DNA from: Candidatus Galacturonatibacter soehngenii
GTDB taxonomy: Bacteria > Bacillota > Clostridia > Lachnospirales > Lachnospiraceae
Direction of reading: 5' to 3'
Assembly (NCBI RefSeq): GCF_008830185.1
Contig: NZ_WAGX01000005.1
Location: 1,116,001-1,180,000, forward strand
DNA length: 64,000 bases
Both the position numbers and the translations under genes were made by a program. This document shows, one piece after another, positions 37,068 to 46,246 of this stretch. A model generated the notes under the pieces. It did not search any database, had not been told where the DNA came from, and saw only the letters and a program-made list of their open reading frames with translations. Numbering within the stretch: the stretch's first letter is position 1; each line of letters opens with the position of its first letter.

Positions 37068-37406
37068 TTAAGAGATGGAGCAGAGAATGGTTCCACTTTC
37101 TACGCTGGTTCCTTCTTGCACATTAATATTGGTTACTGTTCCATCCTTTGGAGCCATAATTTCATTTTCCATTTTCATTGCCTCTAAAACAAATAAAACA
37201 TCTCCTGCTTTGACTGTCTGTCCATTTTTAATATTTATTTTAAATATGGATCCAGGCATTGGAGATATTATATTTTCTACATCTGTTGTTGGAAGAGTGG
37301 TTGCATGCATGGTGTTTGTTTGTTTTGTTTCAGATACTTCATTGGTAACCTCTTTTATTAAAACTTCATATGGGGTTTTATTTACTTCTACATAATATTT
37401 TTTCAT
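37068..37406 (-). CDS. Biotin carboxyl carrier protein of the decarboxylase
   Basis: A protein of 112 residues. C-terminal biotinyl domain with VLEAMKMENEI (biotinylated Lys) preceded by PMPGSIFKINIKNGQTVKAGD; a flexible Thr-rich linker precedes it. AAAGG lies eight bases before the ATG at 37406; an ATG three codons earlier (37415) touches the ribosome site. It shuttles carboxyl groups between the alpha and beta subunits. Confidence 0.93.
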   Translation of the reverse strand: MKKYYVEVNKTPYEVLIKEVTNEVSETKQTNTMHATTLPTTDVENIISPMPGSIFKINIKNGQTVKAGDVLFVLEAMKMENEIMAPKDGTVTNINVQEGTSVESGTILCSIS

Positions 37407-37433
37407 TTTATTCATCCTTTTCTTTATATTGTT

Positions 37434-37721
37434 TTACGCTTTATTGGATTTTAGGGATGTAATTGAATGAATTTGGATTTTAGAAACATCTGTTTTTAAC
37501 TCCTCTGCAATTGCAACTGAAATTGCTGCAATTATTTTTTGTTTTTCTACTTTATCTACACCGATTACACTTGTTTGTTCTTGCTTTTTTGGTAAAACAT
37601 CTTTTACCAGAATCTGCATAATCTTTCCCATAACTATAATCATTACAATCAGTATGATTAAACTAATAAAAACAGTTCCCATCCCCATAAATACTACTTG
37701 TAAACTTCCTATTTCCTGCAC
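37434..37721 (-). CDS. oadG: Oxaloacetate decarboxylase gamma subunit
   Basis: A protein of 95 residues with one membrane segment near the N-terminus (MGMGTVFISLIILIVMIIVMGKIMQ) and a short hydrophilic tail, the layout of OadG, which holds the alpha and beta subunits together. The start is a GTG (37721) preceded by AGGAG. First gene of the operon gamma-carrier-beta-alpha. Confidence 0.85.
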   Translation of the reverse strand: MQEIGSLQVVFMGMGTVFISLIILIVMIIVMGKIMQILVKDVLPKKQEQTSVIGVDKVEKQKIIAAISVAIAEELKTDVSKIQIHSITSLKSNKA

Positions 37722-37800
37722 TCTTTATGTTCTCCTCTCGTTTTCTAATAACCTTGGAGTAGATTAATAAAATTGTTGATTTTATGTATTGCAATTCATA

Positions 37801-37817
37801 ATACAAAACGTGTGCAT
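37801..37817 (-). promoter_or_regulatory. Operator-like site upstream of the decarboxylase operon
   Basis: ATACAAAACGTGTGCAT: its first 11 bases are identical to the site at 40204-40214 and resemble the left half of the perfect palindrome at 38958-38973. Probably a binding site for the LacI protein encoded at 39145. Confidence 0.45.
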
Positions 37818-37842
37818 CAACACTTACGACTGTTTATAATTT

Positions 37843-37881
37843 AAAAAGGTCTCTTTACAACTAGCTGCTGCAAAAAGACCT
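37843..37881 (-). terminator. Terminator after the DapA-like aldolase gene
   Basis: Minus strand AGGTCT (complement of 37876-37881) and AGACCT (37847-37852), with inner pairing, followed by TTTTTAAATT. It separates the aldolase transcript from the decarboxylase operon. Confidence 0.65.
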
Positions 37882-37896
37882 ATTTTATATTACAAC

Positions 37897-38871
37897 TTAA
37901 TCTTGATATTTGCTCATATCAACTTTAGCCAATTCGCTGCGTTTGATTCCTAAAGCAATCCAATCTTTTTCTTCTTGTCCTAATGGAAGAACTGGTTTAC
38001 GCATTAATCCAGATGAGAAGATTCCTCGTTGTACTAATGTTTCTTTCAAGCGAGCATGAGCCTCGCCAGAAGGCTGTCCTCCACCATAAATAGCTTGTGA
38101 TATATGATATATGCGATCTGACCATTCTTGTGCTTCTTTTAATGTATGTTTGTCTGGGTTAGCAAACACTTCACGCGCTGGGCAAATTATTTCAGGAACA
38201 CATCCAGCAAAACCAATTAACGCTCCGTCCATACCTGGGAACCAGCTTACACATAGTGTTTCATCATGGCAGGTGATAAGTGAGATATCTGGGCATTCCT
38301 GACGAAGTAGACGTACGTCATGTTCGTAAATAGAAGTAACACGTGTTCCCATCTTAATACATTTTACATGATCAATTTCTTTACACATCTTAATCAATGT
38401 TTCTACTGGATAAAAGGCTTTGCTAGTTGCAGGATATAAGTGAATAATGATATCAATATCCGCACCTTCTGCTACTTCTTTTACATATTGATAAGGAGCA
38501 TCTTCGTGCATTCCAAAACGTAACCACATGTGTGGAGGCATAAGAAGAATTCCATCTGCTCCTGCTTCTTTGGCTTCTTTTGCCATTTCAATACTTTCGA
38601 TTGTATTTTCACAGTTGATCCCTGAAATAATTGTCATTACATCGCCGCATTCTTCTGCACAGATTTCAATCACTCTCTTACGTTCTGCTCTACTTAATCC
38701 AGTAATCTCACCTGTATGTCCGTTGCAAACCAATCCATCCATACCTTTACCGTAGAAGCTTTTAATCCAACGTAAATATGCGCGAAACTCTTTTTCGTTA
38801 ATGGAATAATCATCATTAAATGGAACTGAAACTGCTGGAAATATCGTTTTAAAATTTTTAACTTTAGCCAT
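37897..38871 (-). CDS. Dihydrodipicolinate synthase/N-acetylneuraminate lyase superfamily aldolase
   Basis: A protein of 324 residues: TIM barrel with GLVCNGHTGEITGLSRAERKRVIE (equivalent of the GTTGE motif), a Tyr in IIHLYPATS and the Schiff-base Lys in VKCIKMGTRV. These enzymes cleave or make 2-keto acids through a pyruvate-lysine adduct. Not the lysine-pathway DapA in all likelihood, because it sits with a LacI regulator, a transporter and an oxaloacetate decarboxylase; a catabolic keto-acid aldolase or dehydratase is more plausible. The substrate is unknown. Confidence 0.88.
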   Translation of the reverse strand: MAKVKNFKTIFPAVSVPFNDDYSINEKEFRAYLRWIKSFYGKGMDGLVCNGHTGEITGLSRAERKRVIEICAEECGDVMTIISGINCENTIESIEMAKEAKEAGADGILLMPPHMWLRFGMHEDAPYQYVKEVAEGADIDIIIHLYPATSKAFYPVETLIKMCKEIDHVKCIKMGTRVTSIYEHDVRLLRQECPDISLITCHDETLCVSWFPGMDGALIGFAGCVPEIICPAREVFANPDKHTLKEAQEWSDRIYHISQAIYGGGQPSGEAHARLKETLVQRGIFSSGLMRKPVLPLGQEEKDWIALGIKRSELAKVDMSKYQD

Positions 38872-38957
38872 AATATGTTCTCCTTTTTTGTATGCGAAAT
38901 ATGTTTTATTGTTTTAGTTATCTGTGAGGCTTTGCGCATCGCTCTCACTATTTCCAA

Positions 38958-38973
38958 ATACAAACGTTTGTAT
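38958..38973 (-). promoter_or_regulatory. Perfect LacI-type operator before the aldolase gene
   Basis: ATACAAACGTTTGTAT is a perfect 16-base palindrome with a central CG, placed about 14 bases downstream of the -10 box of the aldolase promoter. Confidence 0.75.
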
Positions 38974-38986
38974 ATTTTGTATTTTT

Positions 38987-39015
38987 GTTATATCATACAA
39001 AAAAAATCGAGTCAA
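38987..39015 (-). promoter_or_regulatory. Promoter of the aldolase gene
   Basis: Minus strand TTGACT (39010-39015), 17-base spacer, TATAAC (38987-38992), with the LacI-type palindrome directly downstream. Confidence 0.65.
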
Positions 39016-39144
39016 CCATCTGAAACCCTTCTGCAATATTTTGCATATATTACTATTTTTCTGCATTTTTGCTTCTTTATTTAGTAATATTGTATATTTT
39101 AGTAGCAGATTGACGTACACACTATACTATATGAAAACCTTTTT

Positions 39145-40143
39145 TTATGTCGTTTCTCGTTCTACCAAAGACGCCTCTAGTACTACATGCTGCAAGGCTG
39201 GCCCATTGGGTGAATTTGACTCAATCTCATCAATAATCATTTTTGCCGCCTTTTCTCCCATTTCTTTTGAAGGAACTTCCATTGAGGTCATTGTTGTCTC
39301 CAACATGCCTCCAATCGAATGCCCTGTAAGACTGATTACTTTTACTTTATTTGGAACGGGAATGTTTTTATCCTTCAAAGCTCTAATCACACCTATTCCT
39401 TGCACATCCACTGCGGTCATGATACTGTCAATGTTTGGATTATGCTCAAGTAACTGCAAGACTCCATCATATCCATCTTTATAAAAATTCTCTTTTGAAA
39501 TTCTAGATTCTGTCACTAATTCCTGACATCCACATTCTCTGATTGCTTTTCGATACCCCTTATATCTATCCTGATATGGGATAATATCCAATGCTCCATT
39601 TACGAAGCCAATATTACGACACCCTTTTTGATAGAGGAATTTAACAGCTTCATATGCACATGAATAGTAATCACTCACTACACTACTAAATAATTTATCT
39701 TGTTTTCTTACTATTTGAACAACAGAAATACCACTTGTCTTAATGTCTCTAAGAAGTCTTGCATTTTGTCCAGTGGATGCAATTAATATTCCGTCTACAA
39801 GTCCATTTCGAAGTCTGTTTAGACACTCTTGCTCGACAATTGGATTATCCTTTGTATTGCAAATCATAATACTATATCCTTGTTTTCGTGCCTGAATTTC
39901 AATTCCTTGTACAACTTCTCCAAATATCGACAAGTTAATACTTGGCATAACTACCCCTATGCTATGCCTTTTTCCCTGACGCAAACCTTTTGCCAGTAAA
40001 TTGGGTTTATAACTTAGCTGCTCCACTGCCTTATAAATCTTTTTCTTTGTTTCTGGATGTACGTAAGATGTATTATTTAACGCTCTTGATACGGTACTCA
40101 CATCCACATTTGCGAGTTTTGCAACGTCTTTTAAAGTAGCCAC
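39145..40143 (-). CDS. LacI-family regulator of the keto-acid/decarboxylase locus
   Basis: A protein of 332 residues. HTH ATLKDVAKLANVDVSTVSRALNNTSYVHPETKKKI, hinge YKPNLLAKGLRQG, then a sugar/acid-sensing domain (IGVVMPSINLSIFGEVVQGIE). The start is a GTG (40143) seven bases after a perfect AGGAGG; the longer frame to 40209 has no site and runs into the promoter region. Related operator-like sequences occur before the aldolase gene, the decarboxylase operon, the divergent transporter gene and its own gene. Confidence 0.92.
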   Translation of the reverse strand: MATLKDVAKLANVDVSTVSRALNNTSYVHPETKKKIYKAVEQLSYKPNLLAKGLRQGKRHSIGVVMPSINLSIFGEVVQGIEIQARKQGYSIMICNTKDNPIVEQECLNRLRNGLVDGILIASTGQNARLLRDIKTSGISVVQIVRKQDKLFSSVVSDYYSCAYEAVKFLYQKGCRNIGFVNGALDIIPYQDRYKGYRKAIRECGCQELVTESRISKENFYKDGYDGVLQLLEHNPNIDSIMTAVDVQGIGVIRALKDKNIPVPNKVKVISLTGHSIGGMLETTMTSMEVPSKEMGEKAAKMIIDEIESNSPNGPALQHVVLEASLVERETT

Positions 40144-40159
40144 CTTTTCTCCTCCTATA

Positions 40160-40175
40160 TGCAATCGTTTGTCTA
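40160..40175 (-). promoter_or_regulatory. Operator-like half palindrome before the LacI gene
   Basis: TGCAATCGTTTGTCTA shares the right half CGTTTGT of the perfect operator at 38958. Lies 17 bases before the GTG start; suggests autoregulation. Confidence 0.4.
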
Positions 40176-40203
40176 TTTTATTTATATCATATTCCTTGTT
40201 TAA

Positions 40204-40219
40204 ATACAAAACGTTTCAT
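40204..40219 (+). promoter_or_regulatory. Operator-like site between the divergent LacI and transporter genes
   Basis: ATACAAAACGTTTCAT, centred on CG. It matches the perfect palindrome at 38958 in most positions and shares 11 identical bases with 37801-37811. Confidence 0.45.
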
Positions 40220-40291
40220 TTAGATTTTTTACGCTATATTTTATATATTTTAGACAAAACATGCAATTTATTGCAGTTATTATTGTATATA

Positions 40292-40321
40292 TTGACACGT
40301 TGTTTGTTGAAATGCTATAAC
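40292..40321 (+). promoter_or_regulatory. Promoter of the NRAMP-fold transporter gene
   Basis: TTGACA (40292-40297), 18-base spacer, TATAAC (40316-40321), giving a leader of about 75 bases. Confidence 0.55.
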
Positions 40322-40402
40322 CATATTAGTATTTCATACCAAAAGTTTACGTACGTGCACAGTTATGTAAAACCATTAAATCTTAAGGAGGATTATGCAT
40401 AC

Positions 40403-41701
40403 ATGTCTAATTTAGAAAATGCTAAAGCAATTGCCCAGGAAACTTTTGATGAGGAATCATTTGACGAAAGTAAAGTAAAGAAGCTCCCTATAGGACAGCT
40501 TCTAAAGCGTGTAGGACCTGGATTAATTCTCACTGGTGTAGTAATTGGCCCAGGTGCCGTTACGACTGCAGCTATGTTGGGGGCTAAATATGGATATCAA
40601 TTAATCTGGCTTTATCTGCCAATTATGTTTATGGGAATCGTTTATATGATGACTACCTACCGAATTACCTTGTTAACTGGTATGCCAACCATACATGCAA
40701 TCGAACATTACTATGGCAAATTTGCAGCGCGGTTTGTAAGCTTAGCAACATTTATATCCTGCTTTTTCTTTACCCTTGGTAATATATCGGGTAGCGGTGC
40801 TGGAGCAAGTTTAATTTTTAATGTGGATTGGAAAATCGGAGCATTGATTATGATTGCAATCCTGACCTATTGTTATTTTTCAAAAGGTGTATATAACAAG
40901 GTCGAAAAGGGAATTACGTTATGTATCCTAGGAATGATTATTGCCTTCTACTTTACTTTATTTGGTACTGGTGGACCAAATGTAGCTGAACTTGGAAAGG
41001 GATTTGTTCACTGGACATTTCCAGCAGGAAGTGTCGTTTCCGCATTGGGATTTATGAGTACGCATGCATCTGTAACAACGGGAGTATATGGTACTTATCT
41101 TGGAAAAGAAAAACAATGGAAAAAAGAAGATATGCTTAATGGAGTTATGCTTACAGATGCCATTGTCCACATACTTGGCGTAATCTTAATCTCTATAGCA
41201 ATTATGGTTGTTGGTGCAATTGTGCTAAATCCTACAGGAACCACTATCACAGCACCAGCACAATTGGCCGAAATGTTAGCTCCTACTCTTGGTGTAGCAG
41301 CCAGACCAATCATGGGAATTGCACTTTTAGCAGCTGGTTTTTCTTCGTTACTAGGAAACACACAAAGAGCGGTCGTACTCTTAAATGCAGGATTTAATCG
41401 TCCTACTTCACTGGAACATAAGAGTATCAAGTGGGGAGCATTGATTGTTATTCTCATTGCAGCACCAATCTGCTTTATATACGGTGGTTCTCCAACTCAA
41501 TTAATTTTTATTGCAAACGTACTTACTGGTGTATCCACCCCAATTGCAGGATTTTTTATTTGTCGTATGATTTGCAGAAAAGATGTAAATCAAGGGCTAA
41601 AACAACCTCGTGTATTACAGGCCTGCATGATAATTTGCTACATATTCTGCGTTATTTTGACTTCTGTCTCTTTGTATAACACAATATCAAAGGTATTATA
41701 A
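40403..41701 (+). CDS. NRAMP-family transporter lacking the canonical metal-binding motif
   Basis: A protein of 432 residues with about eleven membrane segments. NRAMP character is seen in GPGLILTGVVIGPGAVTTAAMLGAKYGYQLIW (first segment) and FMSTHASVTTGVYGTYLG (sixth). Family knowledge: true NRAMPs bind metal through DPGN in segment 1 and MPH in segment 6. Here the first motif is GPGA, losing the Asp and Asn, and the second is MSTH. So a classical Mn/Fe cargo is unlikely; an organic acid is an alternative, as with YcsG in the Bacillus 5-oxoproline operon. Start chosen at 40403 after AAGGAGG; the frame is open upstream to 40169 but that part overlaps the promoter. Confidence 0.82.
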   Translation: MSNLENAKAIAQETFDEESFDESKVKKLPIGQLLKRVGPGLILTGVVIGPGAVTTAAMLGAKYGYQLIWLYLPIMFMGIVYMMTTYRITLLTGMPTIHAIEHYYGKFAARFVSLATFISCFFFTLGNISGSGAGASLIFNVDWKIGALIMIAILTYCYFSKGVYNKVEKGITLCILGMIIAFYFTLFGTGGPNVAELGKGFVHWTFPAGSVVSALGFMSTHASVTTGVYGTYLGKEKQWKKEDMLNGVMLTDAIVHILGVILISIAIMVVGAIVLNPTGTTITAPAQLAEMLAPTLGVAARPIMGIALLAAGFSSLLGNTQRAVVLLNAGFNRPTSLEHKSIKWGALIVILIAAPICFIYGGSPTQLIFIANVLTGVSTPIAGFFICRMICRKDVNQGLKQPRVLQACMIICYIFCVILTSVSLYNTISKVL

Positions 41702-41740
41702 AAGATAATACAATGAAATAGACCTATCATTTCTAGCTAA

Positions 41741-41800
41741 AAAAGGGGATGTTCACTTTCGTTTTCCCTTCAGAACCTACGTGAACATCCCCTTTTATTT
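41741..41800. terminator. Bidirectional terminator
   Basis: AAAAGGGGATGTTCAC (41741-41756) and GTGAACATCCCCTTTT (41781-41796), a 16-base stem with A- and T-runs, between the transporter gene and the convergent chemoreceptor gene. Confidence 0.85.
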
Positions 41801-43865
41801 AAATCTTAAATTTCTCAATTAAACTTCTTAATTCTTCTGCTATTGTAGCCAAACCTTCTCCTGATCTTGCAATTTCTTCAATCGTGGCTGCTTGTTCTTC
41901 CATAGCAGCGGAGGCTTCCTGGGTACCCGCCGCATTTTCTTCAGAAATTGCAGCTAAATTTTGAGTCAGTTCTATTACTTTACTTTTATTACTCGTCATT
42001 AGCTTTGAAGAATGATTTAGTGTATCTATTTTGCTTTTAATTATGTCTATAGCCTCTGCAATACCTTCAAATTTTTCTTCGGTTGCTTCTACGCTTTGTG
42101 TTTGTTCATTTACAATCTGCTTTGATTCTTGCATTATCGCAACAGCATTTTGCGAGTTTTCTTTTAATTCACTGATTACTTTTTTAATGTCTTTTGTAAA
42201 TTCATTCGATTGGTCAGCTAACTTTCGTATTTCATCTGCAACTACTGCAAAGCCTTTACCAACATCACCTGCTCTTGCAGCTTCAATTGCAGCATTTAAG
42301 GATAAGAGATTTGTCTGATCTGCTATTCCTTGTATCATTGAGCTTGCATTATCAATTTTTTCTGCGCTCTCGTTATTGCTTAGAATAATTTGATAGACAT
42401 TATTTGAAGCATCATTATTTTTCTTCGTATTATTGATCAAATCTTCAATAATAGAGAAACCTTCTTCTTTTTGTTTTTCAATCTGAACAGTAGCAGAATT
42501 CAATTCCTCTAGGTACTGAAAATCTTGTTCCAATAATTTGCCCATTTCCTCTACATTAATAGCAGTCATTTCGGTGTCTTTTGCCTGGTCTCCAGCTCCC
42601 TTTGCAATCTCTTCAATGGTTGTTGCTATTTCTTCTGATGCGGTTGATGCTTGTAAGGAGGTAGCTGTTAACTCTTCTGATGAAGCTGCTACTTGTTCTG
42701 CGGCTTGTGATGTATTAAAAATAAAATTAGCTACATTATCCCTCATGACCTTGAGCGCTCGCACCATATCACCAATTTCGTCTTTTCCATTGATATATTT
42801 TTCTACATCAGAATTAGCTTCTGCTGAAAAATCCAACTTTGCAAATTCTTGAACTTTCTTTGTCACTGCTATTATCGGTTTGGTTATGCTTCCTGCAACA
42901 TAGCTTAAAATAAGAGAAGCAACGAATAATATAACAACTGTTGAAACTGCAACACTGCTTATTATCTTTCTTGCCCCAGACTCTAGTTCGTATTTTGACA
43001 TAAACGAAGCTAAAATCCACTCCGTTCCTTCAACTTTATACGGATTTACAATATATTTAGCATTGTTAACCGTAACGGTAAAAGGGGTTAATTCTTCACC
43101 AAGAAGTTTATTCAATCCTTCGATTTCAATCTCATCGATTTTTTTAAAGTTATTGTTCGCATTACTGCCGTCTGCCATAATTAGACCGTTATTATGTATA
43201 ATCATGGAATAACCTGTTTCACCAGTTTTCATACCACTAAGCATACTACTAATTTCAGCCTGTTGAACATCGATTCCAAGTGCACCTATGATATTACCGT
43301 TTTTATCTGTAATGGTACGTGCATTGCTTGTAAGCAACTGTGATTTGTACTCATACGGTTCTGTCCTTATGATGCTGCCTTTCTCCTCTAATGCCTGATT
43401 AAACCAAGGTCTTTTGGTTGGATCAAACCCTGCCATTGTAGTCTCTTCAGGCCATTGTATATATCCACCATCTTTCGTTCCTAAGTATACATAGCTAGTA
43501 CCTTCGTGACTAGTTGCATATTGCTCAAAAACCTTATAGATTTCTTGTTCTATTCCTTCATTTTTAGAAGGATTCATTGATGTTTCCTGGGTAGTATTCT
43601 TGTATGTAGTGATACTACTGTCAGCCTGCATAATTACTGGATTTGTAGCCAACATATCAATATTCTTATCTATTTGCTCGTAAAAAATATTAATTGCTTG
43701 AGATACAATCTTCATTTGTTCCGTGGAATTGCTATAATAATCTTCATAGGATTTTGTATTAAAAATATAAATTACAATACTGCTCAAAGAAAACATAGTT
43801 ATCAAAAGTACAATCATTGTAGAAATTAATATCTTTCCCTTTATTCCAGCAAGTCTTTTTCTCAT
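41799..43865 (-). CDS. Methyl-accepting chemotaxis protein with Cache-type sensor
   Basis: A protein of 688 residues. Membrane segment about 12-34, a double-Cache-like extracytoplasmic domain ([48 protein letters not shown]), second membrane segment about 303-325, HAMP ([21 protein letters not shown]), then a long signalling coiled coil with the hairpin tip [45 protein letters not shown]. It signals to CheA/CheW. The WFNQA segment is typical for Cache domains binding amino acids or organic acids. It lies next to the keto-acid locus, which may or may not be meaningful. Confidence 0.94.
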   Translation of the reverse strand: MRKRLAGIKGKILISTMIVLLITMFSLSSIVIYIFNTKSYEDYYSNSTEQMKIVSQAINIFYEQIDKNIDMLATNPVIMQADSSITTYKNTTQETSMNPSKNEGIEQEIYKVFEQYATSHEGTSYVYLGTKDGGYIQWPEETTMAGFDPTKRPWFNQALEEKGSIIRTEPYEYKSQLLTSNARTITDKNGNIIGALGIDVQQAEISSMLSGMKTGETGYSMIIHNNGLIMADGSNANNNFKKIDEIEIEGLNKLLGEELTPFTVTVNNAKYIVNPYKVEGTEWILASFMSKYELESGARKIISSVAVSTVVILFVASLILSYVAGSITKPIIAVTKKVQEFAKLDFSAEANSDVEKYINGKDEIGDMVRALKVMRDNVANFIFNTSQAAEQVAASSEELTATSLQASTASEEIATTIEEIAKGAGDQAKDTEMTAINVEEMGKLLEQDFQYLEELNSATVQIEKQKEEGFSIIEDLINNTKKNNDASNNVYQIILSNNESAEKIDNASSMIQGIADQTNLLSLNAAIEAARAGDVGKGFAVVADEIRKLADQSNEFTKDIKKVISELKENSQNAVAIMQESKQIVNEQTQSVEATEEKFEGIAEAIDIIKSKIDTLNHSSKLMTSNKSKVIELTQNLAAISEENAAGTQEASAAMEEQAATIEEIARSGEGLATIAEELRSLIEKFKI

Positions 43866-44207
43866 AAAATTAATTCCTTTCTTTTCAGATAGTTTTTTGA
43901 ATACTTCGCTTCCCCCTATATTTTATTGTAGTTATCCCTCTTTAAATTTTGTCTTTTCTTATCTAGTTATACATTTTTTCCCAAGCGACCTCCATTTTTT
44001 ACACACTACTAATTTTTGACAGCTTGTATTCATAAGCACTATTAATTGGTAAATATTATTATATCTCATAAATTGACAAATTTCTATATGTCCATATATA
44101 GTATTTTCTACCAAATTTATTGATCGTTTTTTGGTCATAAAAGCAGATTGGTACTACAATGATTCTTATTTTCATTGCGTTACCAATCTGCTTTTATACA
44201 CAGTATT
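43866..44207. other. Intergenic region holding a terminator
   Basis: About 340 AT-rich bases. The chemoreceptor's promoter should lie here but I found no convincing sigma-A or sigma-D (GCCGATAA) element. The part next to the ABC-2 permease gene holds the terminator at 44138-44196. Confidence 0.45.
44138..44196 (-). terminator. Terminator after the ABC-2 permease gene
   Basis: TAAAAGCAGATTGGTA (44138-44153) and TACCAATCTGCTTTTA (44181-44196), a perfect 16-base stem with a 27-base loop. Confidence 0.7.
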
Positions 44208-44906
44208 CTATGCCAACTTACATCTTCGATAACCAAGCACAAAGATTAAAAGTGCAACTATCATATTAAGTAACAATATTCCAATGGTATCCACGTGAAT
44301 TGAAATTGTTCCAATTCCCTTTAGCCAATCATTTAGCTGCTGCGAAAATGTAAACCTTGATACTTTAGCAACTCCTTCATTAAACATAGCAATCATTGGT
44401 AGAAAGGAAAAAATCAGCATAACAATTACAGTCACAGACGTTGCGGACATCTGATTCTTACTTAAGGTTCCAATTCCAGCGCCGATTAGAATCGAAATCA
44501 AAATTCCAAGTGCCATAATACTAAGAAATAAAACAAACTCAATCCCTCTATATTGTCCAACTACTGCAAAAATTACACTTCCTAGCATACAAATCAAAAA
44601 GATATAAGAGCCTACCCCAAGTAAATATTCACTTGCCTTTACATTTGACATAAGAAGCACTCGTAGTGTATTCTTTTCTTTTTCCTCTGCTAGAATGGAG
44701 GCCGTACTCGTTAAAGGTGACATTCCAATATACATCGTTGCAAAAAGGATAACAAAATAGTTTCTTGGCATATCCTCAATACGAATCGAGTTTTGCATAA
44801 TTGTGGCTATCACGGGAAACATGATAAACTGTATCAAAACTTCTTTATTTTTTAAGGTATCTTTTAGCTGCTTCCTAAAAATAGCGGCTACTTTTTTCAT
44901 GTTCAT
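44208..44906 (-). CDS. ABC-2 type transporter permease
   Basis: A protein of 232 residues with six membrane segments and the ABC-2 style N-terminus (FRKQLKDTLKNKEVLIQFIMFPVI) and STASILAEEKEKNTLRVLLMSNVKASEYLLG. Start at ATG 44906, within the end of the ATPase gene (32-base overlap), after AAGGGGG; the frame extends upstream to 44987 but that part reads through the ATPase gene. It forms an exporter with the ATPase. Cargo unknown; drug or peptide export is typical. Confidence 0.88.
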   Translation of the reverse strand: MNMKKVAAIFRKQLKDTLKNKEVLIQFIMFPVIATIMQNSIRIEDMPRNYFVILFATMYIGMSPLTSTASILAEEKEKNTLRVLLMSNVKASEYLLGVGSYIFLICMLGSVIFAVVGQYRGIEFVLFLSIMALGILISILIGAGIGTLSKNQMSATSVTVIVMLIFSFLPMIAMFNEGVAKVSRFTFSQQLNDWLKGIGTISIHVDTIGILLLNMIVALLIFVLGYRRCKLA

Positions 44907-45762
44907 CTGTATCAAGCCCCCTTCCTGTAAGCTCCATAAAAACAGTTTCCAAATTGGGTTCTGTGGAATGAATGCTTTCAATCTCATTGTTACTTAAAAA
45001 GTCTGCTACTCGCATCGCCGAAGATGCCTGATTCATTAATTCGATTTGTTCACCTGACTTTGTTAAAATGATAAGTTTATTCTGGTGGTTGTATCGTCTG
45101 CATAGCTCGTATGGATTTCCAAGCTCTATAATTTCACCCTTATTAAGAAGTGCTACATTATCGCATAGCTTTGTTGCCTCCTCCATATTATGAGTGGTAA
45201 GAAATACGGTTGTGCCTTTATTCTTTTCCTCCATAACAAGAGAATGAAGGGATGAGGCTATGACAGGATCAAGCCCACTTGTTGGTTCATCCAGAAATAA
45301 AATTTTGGGCTTATGCATGAGGGCTCTTGCAAATACCAAACGTTGTTTCATTCCTTTAGAAAGTTTATTGACGCATTTTTTTGCCGCGTCGTCTAACCCT
45401 ACTTTTTGAAGAACGATATTTATTTCGGATTTATCAATTCCATAAATTCGAGCAAATAAAAGCAAATTGTCATAGCAGGTAAGACGTTCGTACAATCCTG
45501 TATTATCAAGTACCATACCTATTTGACTCATACACTCTTGCTCAATACGTTCCTTTTCTTTACCAAATAGTGAAACAACTCCACTTGTTGGCTTTAACTG
45601 TCCCGTTAGTATTTTTATTAAGGTAGTTTTTCCTGCCCCAGAAGGACCCAAAAGTCCAAAAATCTCACCTTTTGCAATGCTTAGGTTGATGTTATCTAAT
45701 ACCTTGGTGTTTTGAAAATGCATGGTAATATCTTTTGTATGAATCTGTAAATTATGATTCAT
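44875..45762 (-). CDS. ABC-2 type transporter ATP-binding protein
   Basis: A protein of 295 residues: Walker A GPSGAGKTT, signature NKLSKGMKQRLVFARALMHKP (LSKGM variant common in drug-exporter ATPases), Walker B ILFLDEPTSGLDP, switch His in LTTHNMEEA. Its start overlaps the DUF3021 gene by 11 bases. The C-terminal extension (TEPNLETVFMELTGRGL) is typical of this class. Confidence 0.92.
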   Translation of the reverse strand: MNHNLQIHTKDITMHFQNTKVLDNINLSIAKGEIFGLLGPSGAGKTTLIKILTGQLKPTSGVVSLFGKEKERIEQECMSQIGMVLDNTGLYERLTCYDNLLLFARIYGIDKSEINIVLQKVGLDDAAKKCVNKLSKGMKQRLVFARALMHKPKILFLDEPTSGLDPVIASSLHSLVMEEKNKGTTVFLTTHNMEEATKLCDNVALLNKGEIIELGNPYELCRRYNHQNKLIILTKSGEQIELMNQASSAMRVADFLSNNEIESIHSTEPNLETVFMELTGRGLDTDEHEKSSRYF

Positions 45763-46246
45763 TTTGTTCTTCCTCCTTCCACTGCCTTTTTAGACGTTCC
45801 AGCCCTTCGGAAAGCTTTTGATTTTCCATTTTTGTTTTAATAATCGATAAATAGGTGCTCATGCCAAAACATATTAAAAAACACAAAATAAACATCGCCC
45901 ACGGCTGCCACATACCAATTGGAAACCATTGGAACTTAATAATAAACAATATTACTGTAATAAAAACGAATAGCACCATGCAAATACTTTTTAATTTAAC
46001 AGGTATAAATTTAATGATATTCTCATTTCCTATTGTTGCTTGTAGGACTTCTATAATGACTACTAAAAATAAAAGTTGTGCCATAACTTCACTCGTAACT
46101 CCCTTACTTCCAAGAGCCAAAAAAGAGGAGTATTCTTTTGCACTTTCTCCAAATAAAATTGCAAAGCACAACATGCATACCATGGTAAATCCATAAATAA
46201 TTAATACATGCCCCATAAAGTCAAGGAGCGTTTTTCTTCTTTCCAT
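45752..46246 (-). CDS. DUF3021-type membrane protein, probable inhibitor of the LytTR regulator
   Basis: A protein of 164 residues with four membrane segments and a charged C-terminal coiled coil (KMENQKLSEGLERLKRQWKEEEQ). It begins immediately after the LytTR gene (TAAATG). Known pattern: LytTR regulatory systems such as HdrRM and BrsRM pair a LytTR activator with a small membrane protein that restrains it; DUF3021 proteins are the usual partner in Firmicutes. The role here is inferred from that pattern. Confidence 0.8.
   Translation of the reverse strand: MERRKTLLDFMGHVLIIYGFTMVCMLCFAILFGESAKEYSSFLALGSKGVTSEVMAQLLFLVVIIEVLQATIGNENIIKFIPVKLKSICMVLFVFITVILFIIKFQWFPIGMWQPWAMFILCFLICFGMSTYLSIIKTKMENQKLSEGLERLKRQWKEEEQNES

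Noticed and set aside
38924-39484. Plus-strand frame of 186 codons between aldolase and LacI genes
   Set aside because: Covers the aldolase promoter/operator and the antisense of the LacI gene; composition is that of a shadow frame.
40169-40402. 78-codon N-terminal extension of the NRAMP-fold protein
   Set aside because: The segment spans the operator and promoter (TTGACA-TATAAC) and is followed by a good AAGGAGG before the ATG at 40403.
43866-44137. Sigma-D promoter for the chemoreceptor
   Set aside because: TAAA occurs but no GCCGATAA-like element at the right distance.
44907-44987. N-terminal extension of the ABC-2 permease
   Set aside because: It reads through the end of the ATPase gene without a ribosome site; the ATG at 44906 has AAGGGGG upstream.
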